Shown piece by piece: positions 34,579 to 45,491 of a stretch of 64,000 bases of DNA. The position numbers were made by a program, and so were the translations under genes. Positions within the stretch are counted from its first letter, which is position 1, and each line of letters begins with the position of its first letter. The notes under the pieces were generated by a model that saw only the letters and a list, made by a program, of their open reading frames with translations, was not told the DNA's origin and searched no databases. The DNA is from Meloidogyne chitwoodi (taxonomy: Eukaryota; Nematoda; Chromadorea; Rhabditida; Meloidogynidae), in NCBI GenBank assembly GCA_015183035.1, contig JACZZP010000017.1:744001-808000 (forward strand). The letters are read 5' to 3'.

Positions 34579-37212
34579 ATGTCATCTGAAAAATCAAAAG
34601 ACAAAAATGCAAGAAAAAAGAATGTACAAGTGGCTGTACGAATCAGGTTATATAAATTTTTGTTTCTCTTAACTAAATCTATTTAGACCAATGAGTAATT
34701 CTGAACGTTTAATGGGGAACGAAAATATAACTTCTTGTGACTTTGTGTCAAAAACTATTTTGCTGAAGGTTATTAATGCTTCCGATGCTTCCGAGTCGAA
34801 ACGTCACACTCAAGGACAGAGATCGTGTGGTCCATATGATAAGGTTTTTATTGTTTTAATGGTTTAATTAATTTGATAAATTCAGGTTTTTGGTTCAGAG
34901 TCAACCCAATTGGAAGTTTACAACGGCGTTGTTTCTTCATTGATGAAGCAAGTCCTCGATGGTTACAATTGCACTATTTTTGCGTTAGTATACTTTTTAA
35001 CGTTTAAATTTAATGTTGTTAATTATAAAATAATAAATTTTATTTTAACAGATATGGACAAACAGGAACTGGAAAAACCTACACAATGGAAGGATCTCTT
35101 GGTGAATATACAAATACTTGCAATATTGATCAAACGGCTGGAATTATACCTCGAGCACTTTATCAAATATTTTCTGAACTTGGGAGTGATGTACAGAGCT
35201 ATAATTTTTTGAAAAATTTTTATTTTTAAGGATATTGATTACACAGTGCGTGTTTCCTACGTCGAACTCTACAATGAACAAATTTTTGATTTGCTTAATG
35301 AACGTGAAACGTCTGAATCGTTGAAAATTTTTGATGATAAAATAAAGGTTTTTTAATAAATTAATTCAAATTCTTTTATTTATCATTTTTAAGGGAGTAT
35401 CTATTGTTGGTGCTGAGGAGATTATTGTTCGCTCGCACAAGGAAATTTATGGATTGCTTAAACGTGGAGCTGAAAAACGACGTACAGCTTCAACTCTTTT
35501 GAACCTGACATCAAGGTTTATTTGTTACCTATTTTAATTTTTAAATTTATAAATTTTAGTCGCTCTCATTCAGTTTTCACTGTCTCAGTCATTGTAATTT
35601 TTTTAGAATATTTTTATATAAATGGATAAATAAACAGATCCGTGAGCCTGGACTTGTAGATGGTGAAGAATTGCTTCGACAAGGAAAGTTTAATTTGGTG
35701 GATCTTGCTGGTTCTGAGAATATTGGACGTTCGGGTTCAACAAATATTCGGGCTAGAGAAGCGGGTGAATTTTTATTGATTTTTGAATTTTATTTTAACG
35801 TTTTTTAATAGGGAACATTAACACAAGTTTACTATCTCTTGGACGTGTCATCAATGCATTGACTATGGGTGCACCACATATTCCGTACCGAGAAAGCAAA
35901 TTGACAAGAATTCTGCAGGATTCTCTTGGAGGCAAAACAATAACAACAATTATTGCAACAATATCTCCTGCTTCGTCGAATTTTGAGGTATAAAGTTTTT
36001 TCATAAAATTTTAATATTTTATACGGAAAGGAATTGCGATTAACTTTAAATTCAATGTCTATAAATAAATATTTAGGAATCTGTCAATACTTTGGATTAT
36101 GCACAAAGAGCTAAGAATATTAAAAACAATCCGCAAGTTAATCAACGAATTACTCAACGTGGCTTACTCAAAGAATACAATGATGAAATTGATCGTCTTC
36201 GACGTGATCTCCTCGCAGCAAGAGAAAAGCATGGGATTTATTTGGCCAAAGAAAATTATGAGTATGTTTTTATATTTATTTGATCAATTAAATAAATCAA
36301 CAGTGAAATGGTTGAGTCAATAGATGAGAAAAATGCAAGAATTGAAGAATTGGAAGGCCAACTTGAAATCCAGCTTCATCGATCTAAAACTGTAAGATTT
36401 TTTGATAATGAAGTTTTCTAGTTTTTGTTCAAAATATTAAGTAAATAACCGATTTTTGAATAAAATTTTTTTAGTTACTCGGAGATTTATCTGTTATGGA
36501 TCAGCACTATTCATCTATTTATGCTAAATATCGTGCTGCATTAAAAAAGTTAGAAGAAAGAAGTGATAAAATTAAGGAAATGAGCTCGGTATTATTGTTT
36601 CTAATATATAAATTATTTTCAACAAAAGGAACTTTCTCAAACAAAAGACAACTTTTTCGCTTCACAGCAAGCTCTTTCAATTTATGAAAATTCTTTTAAT
36701 CGTCTAAGATCTGAAGCGTTGAAGGTTTTTTAAATATTACTTAAAATTAAAAAAATCATTTAAGCTGCAAACAATCAATAGTGGATTATATGAGGAGAAT
36801 GGTTTACTTTATGGAAAAATAGACAATTTGGTTCGTTGTTTTATGAACTTTATATTTTTATTTAAACTATTTTTTTAATATTAAAATTAAACGTAACTTT
36901 CAGTTCAAAATTTTCGACAAGGAATACCAAAATAAACGTCAAAATCGTAGCGAAGGATTCAAGGAACAACTTAGTATTGACATGCCGCCAGCCATCACAC
37001 TTTTTGAGCAGCAAAAATTTCTGATCAGTCCAAAAGAGCAGAGTAATTTTAATGGTAGAGATTCGTTTTTGGATTCCTCATTCTCAACACTTGTTTCACC
37101 TGACTCGCTAAAATGTAATTTGAAAACTACTCCAAGCATAAGAAGACTTGAACCAGTTGAAGAAGAAAAGAAGACCGATAAATATAAGGAAAGTCAATCA
37201 ACGTCGAAATAA
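34579..37212 (+). CDS. bmk-1: Kinesin-5 (BimC/Eg5) motor, shortened tail
   Basis: Plus-end-directed mitotic motor. Fifteen exons: 34579-34646, 34687-34843, 34886-34983, 35052-35190, 35231-35347, 35394-35515, 35560-35593, 35638-35764, 35812-35987, 36077-36261, 36304-36391, 36475-36588, 36629-36724, 36765-36830, 36904-37212. They close in frame to 631 residues. Motor motifs: P-loop GQTGTGKT (110-117), switch I SSRSHSVF, switch [16 protein letters not shown], and [16 protein letters not shown] with [18 protein letters not shown]. Neck sequence [23 protein letters not shown] and [22 protein letters not shown] are diagnostic of kinesin-5. The stalk after the neck is only about 200 residues, against roughly 600 in typical kinesin-5. 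The tail ([18 protein letters not shown]) may be a BimC-box remnant. Confidence 0.93.
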
Positions 37213-37606
37213 TTATAGAATATTTATGATTTGTTTTTTTCATTAAAATTGTATTATTTTATTACTATACGTGAATAATATAAAATCTCATATAAATTGG
37301 CTTACAATTAGAATAAAAGACGAACATTAAACATTTTTAGATGCCCCTGTTGTTAACTAGGGTGGTCCCGACCATTCGAAACTCTTACTCCAAAGATCGG
37401 GAGTCCCCGATCCTATACCTGACATTTTCGCCCCCAATGGATCTGACTCGACAATTTCGGCTGAGACATTTGCGGCTATCCCATAGATTTACCTCAGGCC
37501 GCAAGTGTCAAAATAGGCGTATGAGCTGCAACTGTCTGGGCCGTAAATGTCTCAGCCGAAATTCTCGGCTAATCAAAAAATGTAATAGCTTGAACTTTTT
37601 CTATAA
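37213..37606. other. Intergenic DNA carrying a G+C-rich foldback
   Basis: 394 bp between two plus-strand genes. The second half (about 37340-37575) is far less AT-biased than any nearby spacer and contains the inverted repeat described separately. The ~100-codon open stretch over it is most likely a chance reading of the repeat. Confidence 0.5.
37453..37563. repeat. 24-bp inverted repeat next to the PGAP1 start
   Basis: AATTTCGGCTGAGACATTTG begins the left arm (37453-37476) and the right arm at 37540-37563 is its complement with one mismatch. The 63-nt loop is G+C-rich. The right arm ends 43 bp before the PGAP1 ATG, so the element lies in the promoter or 5' UTR. Confidence 0.65.
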
Positions 37607-40605
37607 ATGGAAAAACCGGTATATTTTTGTATTCCTATTCTATTAGCTTTTCTCTACATCTTTGTTCAATTTTTTCTATTAAATAATGATGATGTTAATC
37701 ATTGTGATATGACATATATGTGGAGACGTATGCATTACATAGTTATTTTCTTTTCTTTTTTAAATTTATCTTATATCTAAAAATTTTTAAATTTTTTAGA
37801 GAATTAATGTTGAACATAAAAGATATTCATTGTTTTTATACGGCGAAGGACTTTATGCTGAGAATTTTAAGTTTGTAATTTTTATCAAAATTCTCTTCTA
37901 AAAATGTTTAACAATTTTATTTTTTTAGACAAACAGGTTTTCTTAATGGTTTTCCTGTTTTATTTGTCCCTGGAAATGCTGGTTCTGGTCGTCAAGTTCG
38001 ATCGATTGGTTCACTTTTACAAAACAAAACAGAAAATCGAATGACTAATTTTCATTTTGATGTTTTTGCTGTTGATTTCAATGAAGTTTATTTTATATTT
38101 ATTTTATTATTTAATTTTAGGAATTAACTGCATTTAATTTTGATTATATCATTTCTCAATCAAATTTTTTGGTTGAAGCAATAAATTCCATTTACCTATT
38201 ATATAAACAAAATCCTCAAAAGTTAGTAATTATTGGACATTCTATGGGTGGTATAGTTATTCAAAAGGCAATAATGCATAAGGATTTTAATAAAGACAGA
38301 ATAGCATTTATTCTTGCTTTTTCAGTTCCATATTTAGAATCACGTAAATTTTTCTTTTTTGAATGATTAATTTTATTTTTTAGCTTTTTATTTTGACAAA
38401 CGTTTTTTCTCTTTTTGGAATCAAATGAATGAAAAAAAACCTTTTATTTTACCAAAAATTGTATCAATTAATGGAGGTCTTAAAGACGAATTTATTGACG
38501 AAGATTGGACTAAAAGTCATTTTTTGTCTATGCATTCTTCTTCTACAGCATTAGATCATGTATGGCTTGATATGGATCATAAATGTATTCTTTGGTGTAA
38601 TCAACTCGTTCGGTTTAATTTTTTTATTAAAAAAAATAATTTTAATATTTAGACATACTTCTCGTTTTTTATTCGATTATGCAGCAAATTCAAATCTTTT
38701 TCTTGAAAATTTTGATGAATATTTATATAATCATTATCATCTTCAAAATAAAATGATTGGCTCTTCAGAATTAATTAGTGTATTTTTTTAAATTTTTATT
38801 TGTCTTATCTCACAAAATTCAGGATAATTTCATTTCTTTGAACATTTCAAATGAAAAAATAATTAATGATAATGTTTTATTTGTTCTTTCAAATAATAAA
38901 AAAGTTTTAATGTCAAACAATCAAAAACAATCTCTTTTGGCTATTAAAGGATGTGAGAATATTAAAATAATAAATAATCGTTTTCTTGCTTCAAAATATT
39001 TATTTTCCTTTGCACAACTAAATAATTGTTCAACTAACGCTTCTTTGAAAATAATGGCTAAAACAAAATTTTGGGTATAATAAAAATAAATTAATTTAAA
39101 TAATTTTCTTTTCTTTTTTTAAAGTTATTTGATCAAAATATTGTTAATCAAAATTCAATAAATCTTAATTTAATTAATATCCTTTTTAACTGGCCAAAAA
39201 TAAAACTTTTAAAATCAAAAGATGATGAGATTGCTCTTTTTCAAATTCCCATAAAATTTGATTTTTCTGATGCAGACTTTTTTATTCATTTTGTAAAGAT
39301 TGTTAGGCAGAACTGTAAAACAGGTTTTTTTGAGATTAGATTTTACTTTTAATTTTTTAGTAAATGCATCTGGAAATGTTTTTTTGATAGCAAATAATCA
39401 AATAAGAAGAGTTGATAATAATATAATTAAAATTAAACAAAATAATTTATTTTCCTTTACTTCATCTATTTTTGTTTATACTTCACAAGGAGATAAAGAC
39501 AAAGATTTTCAACTTTTGTTAATTGATGCCAATCAATGCCAAGAATATTTTTTTTCTTTTTCTTTTGATTTACGTCTTTCATTAATTAGAGTTTGTTTTT
39601 TTATTAAATATTTTTTTTAAATTAATTAACTTAAAGGGATTTCGACGTATTCGACATATTTTGCCAATAACATTTATTTTAATTCTAACATTTTGTTGTC
39701 TTGTTGCAAGTTCTAATATTTTGGCTGGTTTAATTCCTTTAATGTTGTCTATAATATTAAAAGAGAATATGTAAGAATTTTTTTATTTTAAAGAGGGAAA
39801 TCGACTTTCAATTTAAATATAATTATTCCCCAAAATACATCCCTAATGTTAATAAAATTTATTTATAATTTTAGTGATTACGTTGGAGCTGTTTTTCTTC
39901 TTTTATGTAATTTATTTTTATTATTAATTTCTTACATATTTTGTATTTACATTCTTCGGTCAATTTTGAACTTTATTAAACAATTATTAACAAAAACAAC
40001 AAATACTAATATTTTCTCAAAAGCAAAACATTTTGTTTTTGCTTTTTCTTTCATTTTTTTCTTTTATTCACGTAATTCTGCATTAATGTTAACAATTTTA
40101 TTTTTATTTGAAAATTTAATGGTTTGAAAATTACATATCTTTTAATAAAATATTAAATAAAAAATTTTAAAGTCATTAAATTGTCATTCAAATAATATTG
40201 TTTTCTCGTCAATTTCAACTCTTCAATTTCTTTTTATCCTTATTCAAGTTCCTTCAATTGTAGATTATATATGGAAATATATAAATTATAAAGAATGGAA
40301 GGCTGAGATATTTGATCATAATTTTAAGGTTATAAAAAGATAATAATCGAAATTAATTTTTCAATTTTTTACAGGCAAATTGTTTGTTTATTACATTATT
40401 TTTAGTTTTACAATTTGGAAAGAATTCTTTTATTCAAAGGCTATTAAACAATAATTTTTTTGAAAGAAATTATAGAATTATAACAGATTTAATTGTACTT
40501 TCTCTTTTCTTTTTTATTTATTTTCAAAATCAAAATTGTTTTATCACTTGGGATGACCTTACAATAATTATTAATTTAATAATAATTTATTTAAAAAAAA
40601 TGTAA
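37607..40605 (+). CDS. pgap1: GPI inositol-deacylase (PGAP1)
   Basis: ER enzyme that removes the acyl chain from inositol of GPI-anchored proteins. Thirteen exons: 37607-37741, 37800-37870, 37929-38085, 38121-38343, 38384-38612, 38653-38779, 38823-39074, 39125-39323, 39361-39590, 39637-39770, 39875-40121, 40173-40328, 40375-40605. They close in frame to 796 residues. The N-terminal signal anchor (7-27) is followed by CDMTYMW, typical of the family. The lipase domain shows [17 protein letters not shown] and the nucleophile elbow IIGHSMGG. The last ~250 residues contain several hydrophobic helices, as expected for the C-terminal membrane region. The start [13 protein letters not shown] was chosen because it supplies the signal anchor in frame. 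Confidence 0.93.
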
Positions 40606-40618
40606 ATAAAATTACATA

Positions 40619-41838
40619 TTAATTTTGACTTAAATTGTGGTCAAGAATTCGAATATAATTAATTGGTACTAATCCAATCTTTGAACCATCAGAATTACTA
40701 ACAATAAAATAAGAAATTGGCTATTTCTATAAAATAAAAAATAAAAACCTGGCTAATAACCAATCTTTAATATCTGGCTGTCTAAAAATAAATTTGAATT
40801 AAAAAATAATTAAAAATACTGACTTATGTTTAGGTGCTATTATAAGATTATCAAAGGCTGAAAATGACAATTCATTTTGACTTGCAGCGGCAAAATCGTA
40901 AAGAGCCTAAATATACAATTTTAATTAAAAATATTTAATTAATAAATTTATACCTGTGCTTTGTAATGTTCTGTCATTCCCGTTGACCATTCTGTTGTTA
41001 CTTCGTTGACACTTTCTACAATTTGTTGAAGGAAACATTTTATTATAAGAAGAGGGCCGCCGATAGCAATTATCCAAAAAAGGAGTGTTCCAAGGTTAAA
41101 AAAACTTTTTGGATGTTTTAAAAATTGGAGGATTTTAATTTAATAAATAAATATAAAAAACCTATTTCTCCATTAATATTTGCCCAAATTGCTGATGAAT
41201 TAGCATAATTTCTTGGTCTAACGCGTAATGCAATTAATAAACGTCTCCATAAAAATTTAATCCAACGTATTAGTGAGAGGTAGAATTTGGAGATTAACTA
41301 AAAAGAATAAAATTACTCCAAAAAACATCCTTTGTCTTGGAAATATACAAAATGTTTGAGCGTTCGAAGTTGTTCAATAACTGAAATTATTGCCCTAAAT
41401 GAATTAAACACAGCTCCATATGTTGAGTTGAGAAGACTTGCAATAGAAAGAAAAGCATTAGCAACATGTTCAATAGATTGAAAAGCACCTCTTGTTGATT
41501 CTAATATATATTTTATTAATAAAAAATATTTTATAAACCTTCTGCTGTTCGAAGAAATTCATATGTAGTCGTAGGTTGCGAATTGAGTCTTGACAATCCG
41601 TAAGGGTCAGAAGTTTGCTGATAACTTTAAAAATTTTCCTAAATATAAAATCACTAAACAGCTCCTCTTACTAATTATACATCCCAGAAACATTTGGAAA
41701 ATATTGTTGTCGCTGATATGGATAAGATGGAGAATTTTGATTATAAATTGGAATAAAATTTTGATTATTGGAATCACTGGCAAGAGGTCTTTGTGGGACA
41801 GGTGGGGGTAAATTTGAAGAATTCCTGACATTTTCCAT
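40619..41838 (-). CDS. prx-13: Peroxin-13 (PEX13) with SH3 domain; one unresolved junction
   Basis: Peroxisomal membrane docking protein for matrix import. Exons, high to low: 41672-41838, 41539-41624, 41349-41500, 41162-41297, 40954-41104, 40824-40906, 40749-40781, 40619-40697. The N-terminus is Pro/Tyr/Asn/Gln-rich, as in PEX13. Then come RGAFQSIEHVANAFLSIASLLNSTYGAVFNSFRA, a membrane helix (TLLFWIIAIGGPLLIIKCFL), and a C-terminal SH3 domain (ALYDFAAASQNELSFSAFDNL, then SDGSKIGLVPINYIRIL). Exon 4 ends in phase 1 but exon 5 must be entered in phase 2, next to a seven-T run, so the model breaks by one base there. Its stop lies 13 bp from that of the convergent PGAP1 gene. A TTTTAG acceptor about 35 bp upstream of the ATG suggests trans-splicing. 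Confidence 0.85.
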
Positions 41839-42027
41839 GTAAAAATATAGTAAAAAGGAATGATTCAAACTCTAAAATCGAAAATTTAAGATTGGGACAT
41901 AAATAAAAAGTAATGATGATGCTTTCTAGCTATTTTAAAAAATTTTATTAAAAGACAATTTTATTTTTGATTTAAAAAAAAGGAAAATAAAGTTCCATAA
42001 ATCAAAAACTTCCTTTATCTCAGTCTT

Positions 42028-43545
42028 TCAATTATTATCGCGGAAAGCTCGTCTTTGTTGATTATGCCCGCCCCTCTGTCCACTACCACCAGGTTTTGGA
42101 CCACCACCACCAGTTCCTCCAGGCCTTACACCCCTAGCTCCTTTAGCGAAATTTTTTTTCATTGTTTTGTTTTCGCGTTGCTGTCTGCGAACTTCTTTAA
42201 CTTCATCCTTTACCAAATCAACAACCTTAAAATATAAAAAGTTAAAAATATAATAATAAATTAAAAAATACTTCGTCTGGAATACGCAAATATTTAATTG
42301 TTGAACCACGAACATAGACTTCAGGAATCTTCATAAATTTGTCGCCTTCCTAAAGTTATAGAATAAACATGGACATAGATGAATTCTTCTTGTATAAATT
42401 ATAATTAGACAAAAAAGGATTAAACTGCTACAAATATTCAAACTATTTAATTTATGTAAGAATTATAACTATGAAAACACAAGTCATTTAAGCGTGGACA
42501 CCCTAGATATTTATCTAAAATAATATAGGCCTTGATGATTCTTTCGCTAAAGGAAAAGCGAGAAAAATTTCAAAGGCCAAAAAGAATATTAATTCCCCGG
42601 TACTTATTAAGAACGGGGGGCTCTTTCTGCGGACTTTTTTTTGCGGACTTATATTAGTATATATTTTATTAGTATATATTATTTGATTTTTGCCTTAAGG
42701 CAAATAAAAGGAGTACATATATTTTATTCACACAAATAAGAATCATGATTGACAAAATACATTAGAAATACATCAAAAGCACAGTTGGACCTACTGGGTG
42801 TGTTTTATTACTTCTCCATTTTTGGGCCCATTGCTAGTTGGTCTTGGAGCAAACTTGGACCTATTCGTTGAAATTTATTCTAAATATTTTATTGTTCGTG
42901 TAAAGGCAAAACACAATCAGACCAAAATACCTTCTACACATTAGAGTAAATTTCACCGAATAGGTCCAAGTTTGCTCCAAGACCAACCAGCCATGGGCCC
43001 AAAAATGGAGAAGTAATAAACACACCCAATAGGTCCAACTGTGCTTTTGATGATATTTCTAATGTACTACCAACCATTGCTGAAGCCCTTCATATTTAAG
43101 AGTTTGAATCATTTTTCTAAATAATCGATTAACAAAAATGTAAATGACTAGGTCAGAAACGTTTACACCTTTTTGTTAGTCTATGTACTCCTTTTATTGC
43201 CTTAAGGCAAAAATCAAATAATATATACTAATAAAATATATACTAATATAAGTCTGCAAAAAAAGTCCGCAGAAAGAGCCCCCCGTTCTTAATAAGTGCC
43301 AATTCCCCTAATCAAGTAATTTCCCACAATAAATTACAATCATTATACCAAAAGGTTCTTGTAGCAATCAATGCTTTTTAAAAATAAAATTTAAAAACCT
43401 TTGAAGTGCAGATAGCATCACGTAAATGAACATTCATCCAAGAATCACATGCAATTAACATTCCATTATAAGTTTCGCCATTCTTTAGTTCAATTAACAT
43501 AGGATGATTTTGTGCAGTTTTAAGCAATGAAAGTGGTAAAACCAT
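42028..43545 (-). CDS. lsm-4: U6 snRNA-associated Sm-like protein LSm4
   Basis: Subunit of the LSm1-7 and LSm2-8 rings, acting in mRNA decay and U6 snRNP. Exons, high to low: 43399-43545, 42272-42349, 42028-42225; they close in frame to 140 residues. Sm motif 1 is in [26 protein letters not shown], with [17 protein letters not shown], and Sm2 is [16 protein letters not shown]. An RG/GG-rich tail ([19 protein letters not shown]) ends the protein, as in LSm4. The first intron is 1049 nt because a 702-bp foldback transposon sits in it. The start is 147 bp downstream of the eL42 stop on the same strand. Confidence 0.96.
42599..43300. mobile_element. 702-bp foldback DNA transposon in lsm-4 intron 1
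   Basis: The ends GGTACTTATTAAGAACGGGG and the complement of AATAAGTGCC form terminal inverted repeats that stay almost identical for about 120 bp. A second inverted-repeat block lies inside (about 42780-42890 against 42950-43060), so nearly the whole element folds back. It is flanked by an exact 8-bp direct repeat AATTCCCC (42591-42598 and 43301-43308). No ORF. GG ends with an 8-bp duplication fit a non-autonomous Merlin-, hAT- or MULE-like element. Confidence 0.92.
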
Positions 43546-43692
43546 CCAAAATTAAAATTAAATAAAGAATAATACACAGAAAATAAAAATAAATGAAAAT
43601 TTTTTAAATTTAATTAACAAGTTAATAACAAATTTTTAAATATTTATTGAATAATAACAATTTTCAACACATAATTATATTCAGTAATTCAT

Positions 43693-44109
43693 TCAAAACT
43701 GAATAACTTGTCCTCTTGACTTCTTCTGTCCACCTAATTCAAAATGTTTACAGCGTTTGATAGCCTTTTGGATGCGATGTTTACACTAAACGTTAAAAAA
43801 ATCAATAAAATGAATTAAAATACTGAAAAGAATTCTAATTGTAAATTCAAAACCACAAATAATATAAACAAAGAAAATTTAAACCTCAACACATTCCATT
43901 CGTAATACAATTTTCTTGGTAGTTTTGGCCTTCTTGCGAAAAATCGGCTTAGTTTGTCCTCCAAAACCTTTCTGTTTCCGATCGTAACGTCTACGACCTT
44001 GCGCAAACTTCGATTCCTTCCCTTTTTTGTACTGCGTCACCTTATGTTGGGTGTGCTTTCGACATTTGCCTGGACAAAATGTTTTACGCGCCTTTGGAAC
44101 GTTCACCAT
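43693..44109 (-). CDS. rpl-36.A: 60S ribosomal protein eL42 (L36a/L44)
   Basis: Large-subunit ribosomal protein near the E site. Exons, high to low: 43885-44109 and 43693-43785; they close in frame to 105 residues. Sequence: [59 protein letters not shown], then [20 protein letters not shown]. The zinc cysteines (CPGKC and C-x-x..., here ECKH..RCKH) are present. It is the first of three close minus-strand genes (eL42, LSm4, PEX13). Confidence 0.97.
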
Positions 44110-44467
44110 TTAAGAATAAATTATTTTTACTAAATTTATTTAAAAATATAAACGGATAAATTAGAAAAAATACAAGATTATTAATCACAACAACTACAAA
44201 TTTAATGGCTTTTTTATTTTCTTTTATGAAGTCAGGCGCATGAGAGATTACGTGAATAGAGAAAAATAAATTCAAATTTTGGCATAATGTAAAAGGGAAA
44301 AGATTTAGATTAGTTTTGACGCGAAAAAATGAATACTGCAACATTAAAAAAATTAGACGGCAAAAATTGTTTTTCTTGATATCTGAAAAACAAACTTTGA
44401 AGTTGTTCCGTTCTCCTATTAATCTACCTTAATTATTTATTACAGGTAGTGTATTTATTCTTTCGAA
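44110..44467. promoter_or_regulatory. Upstream region shared by eL42 and the Lon-like gene
   Basis: 358 bp between divergent start codons, AT-rich, with no coding exon. It must contain the promoter of the eL42 gene (and any operon led by it) and of the Lon-like gene. Confidence 0.4.
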
Positions 44468-45491
44468 ATGATTTGGCTTATTCAATTATTTATTTATCTT
44501 TTTGCCTTGGTTTTCTTGACTTCAGTTTTACTGCTCTGTGCAAAAAAACGCAAATACAAATTGAAGAAGAAAAAAAATCAAAAAAACTTCAAAAAATACC
44601 TAAAGAAGAACAAAAATACAATATCTACATTTTGTGCAGATTCAGACGAGTGGAGGACTACAAACAAAGTAATTAAAACTTAAATTATTTAATTATTTAT
44701 TTTAGTACACTTCGAACATTTTCAATTCCAAAAAACATTTTTTGGACGAAAAAGTTGACGATTCTGATTCCAGTATCATGAAGTTGGATAAAACCGAGGT
44801 TGGAACCTTTCCAATTCTGACCATCAATCATGATAAAAGTATTCATTTTTTAATTTTTTTACTTTACACTAAAAAAATATATTTAGAAGGTGACGTCATT
44901 TATGTGCAATCGAAACTTCGGGATGGTAGCAATGGTCTACATGTTACTGGCAATATTAGTCATGTAATGATGGAAAGTGTTAGAGTTGCAGCAATTGCTG
45001 CTATTGATTTTTTGAAAGAAAATAAACCAGGAGTTAATGTTAACAATAAAGAATTATTCGTCCATTTCGTGCCGGTTTTTCAGTAAAATAAGTTCATATT
45101 TTTTTATATTTCAGGCAGAAACATACAAAGATGGAAGCAGTGGTGGCGCTGCAATACTTACATCACTTTTGGCTACACTTTTGGAAACTCCATCTACAAA
45201 AAGTATGAATTTTTATTAAAAAATTAAACGTCAATTTTTATTTAAGATATCGCTATAATGGGGCAGTTGGATTTACATTACAATATCATCAGCGTTGGAG
45301 GACTAAAGTATAAGACGAAGGCTGCTAAGGAGATTGGATGTACTACATTAATCATTCCACTTAAAATGCAAAAGCAATGGAATCGCCTCAAAGCTGAGCA
45401 TAAACAAGGAATAGATCCGGTATTCGTCAAAACATATAATGATGTTTTTCCTTTGTTATTCCCAACTTTAAAAAAAAAGAACAAGTATTAA
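44468..45491 (+). CDS. Membrane-anchored Lon-type (S16) peptidase without AAA module
   Basis: Exons 44468-44668, 44706-44838, 44887-45074, 45115-45202, 45247-45491 close in frame to 284 residues. Residues 3-25 (WLIQLFIYLFALVFLTSVLL) form a transmembrane anchor followed by a lysine-rich cytosolic-type stretch (27-55). From about residue 100 the Lon proteolytic domain is recognisable: GDVIYVQSKL, HVTGNISHVMMESVRVA, DGSSGGAAILTSLLATL, NIAIMGQLDLHYNIISVGGL. The catalytic dyad is probably Ser183 (GSSGG, equivalent to GPSAG) and Lys224 (GGLKYK, equivalent to GGVKEK), 41 residues apart against 43 in bacterial Lon. Neither the LAN nor the AAA+ domain is encoded. It lies 358 bp from the divergent eL42 gene. 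Confidence 0.88.

Noticed and set aside
37341..37646. 100-codon ORF next to PGAP1
   Set aside because: It runs through both arms of the inverted repeat and overlaps the start of PGAP1 in another frame; no splice sites or recognisable protein.
42055..42237. Plus-strand ORF rich in Pro/Ser/Thr
   Set aside because: Antisense of the LSm4 glycine-rich tail.
44084..44344. Minus-strand ORF upstream of eL42
   Set aside because: Overlaps the eL42 start in another frame and reads A/T-rich spacer as Phe/Ile/Asn; not supported.
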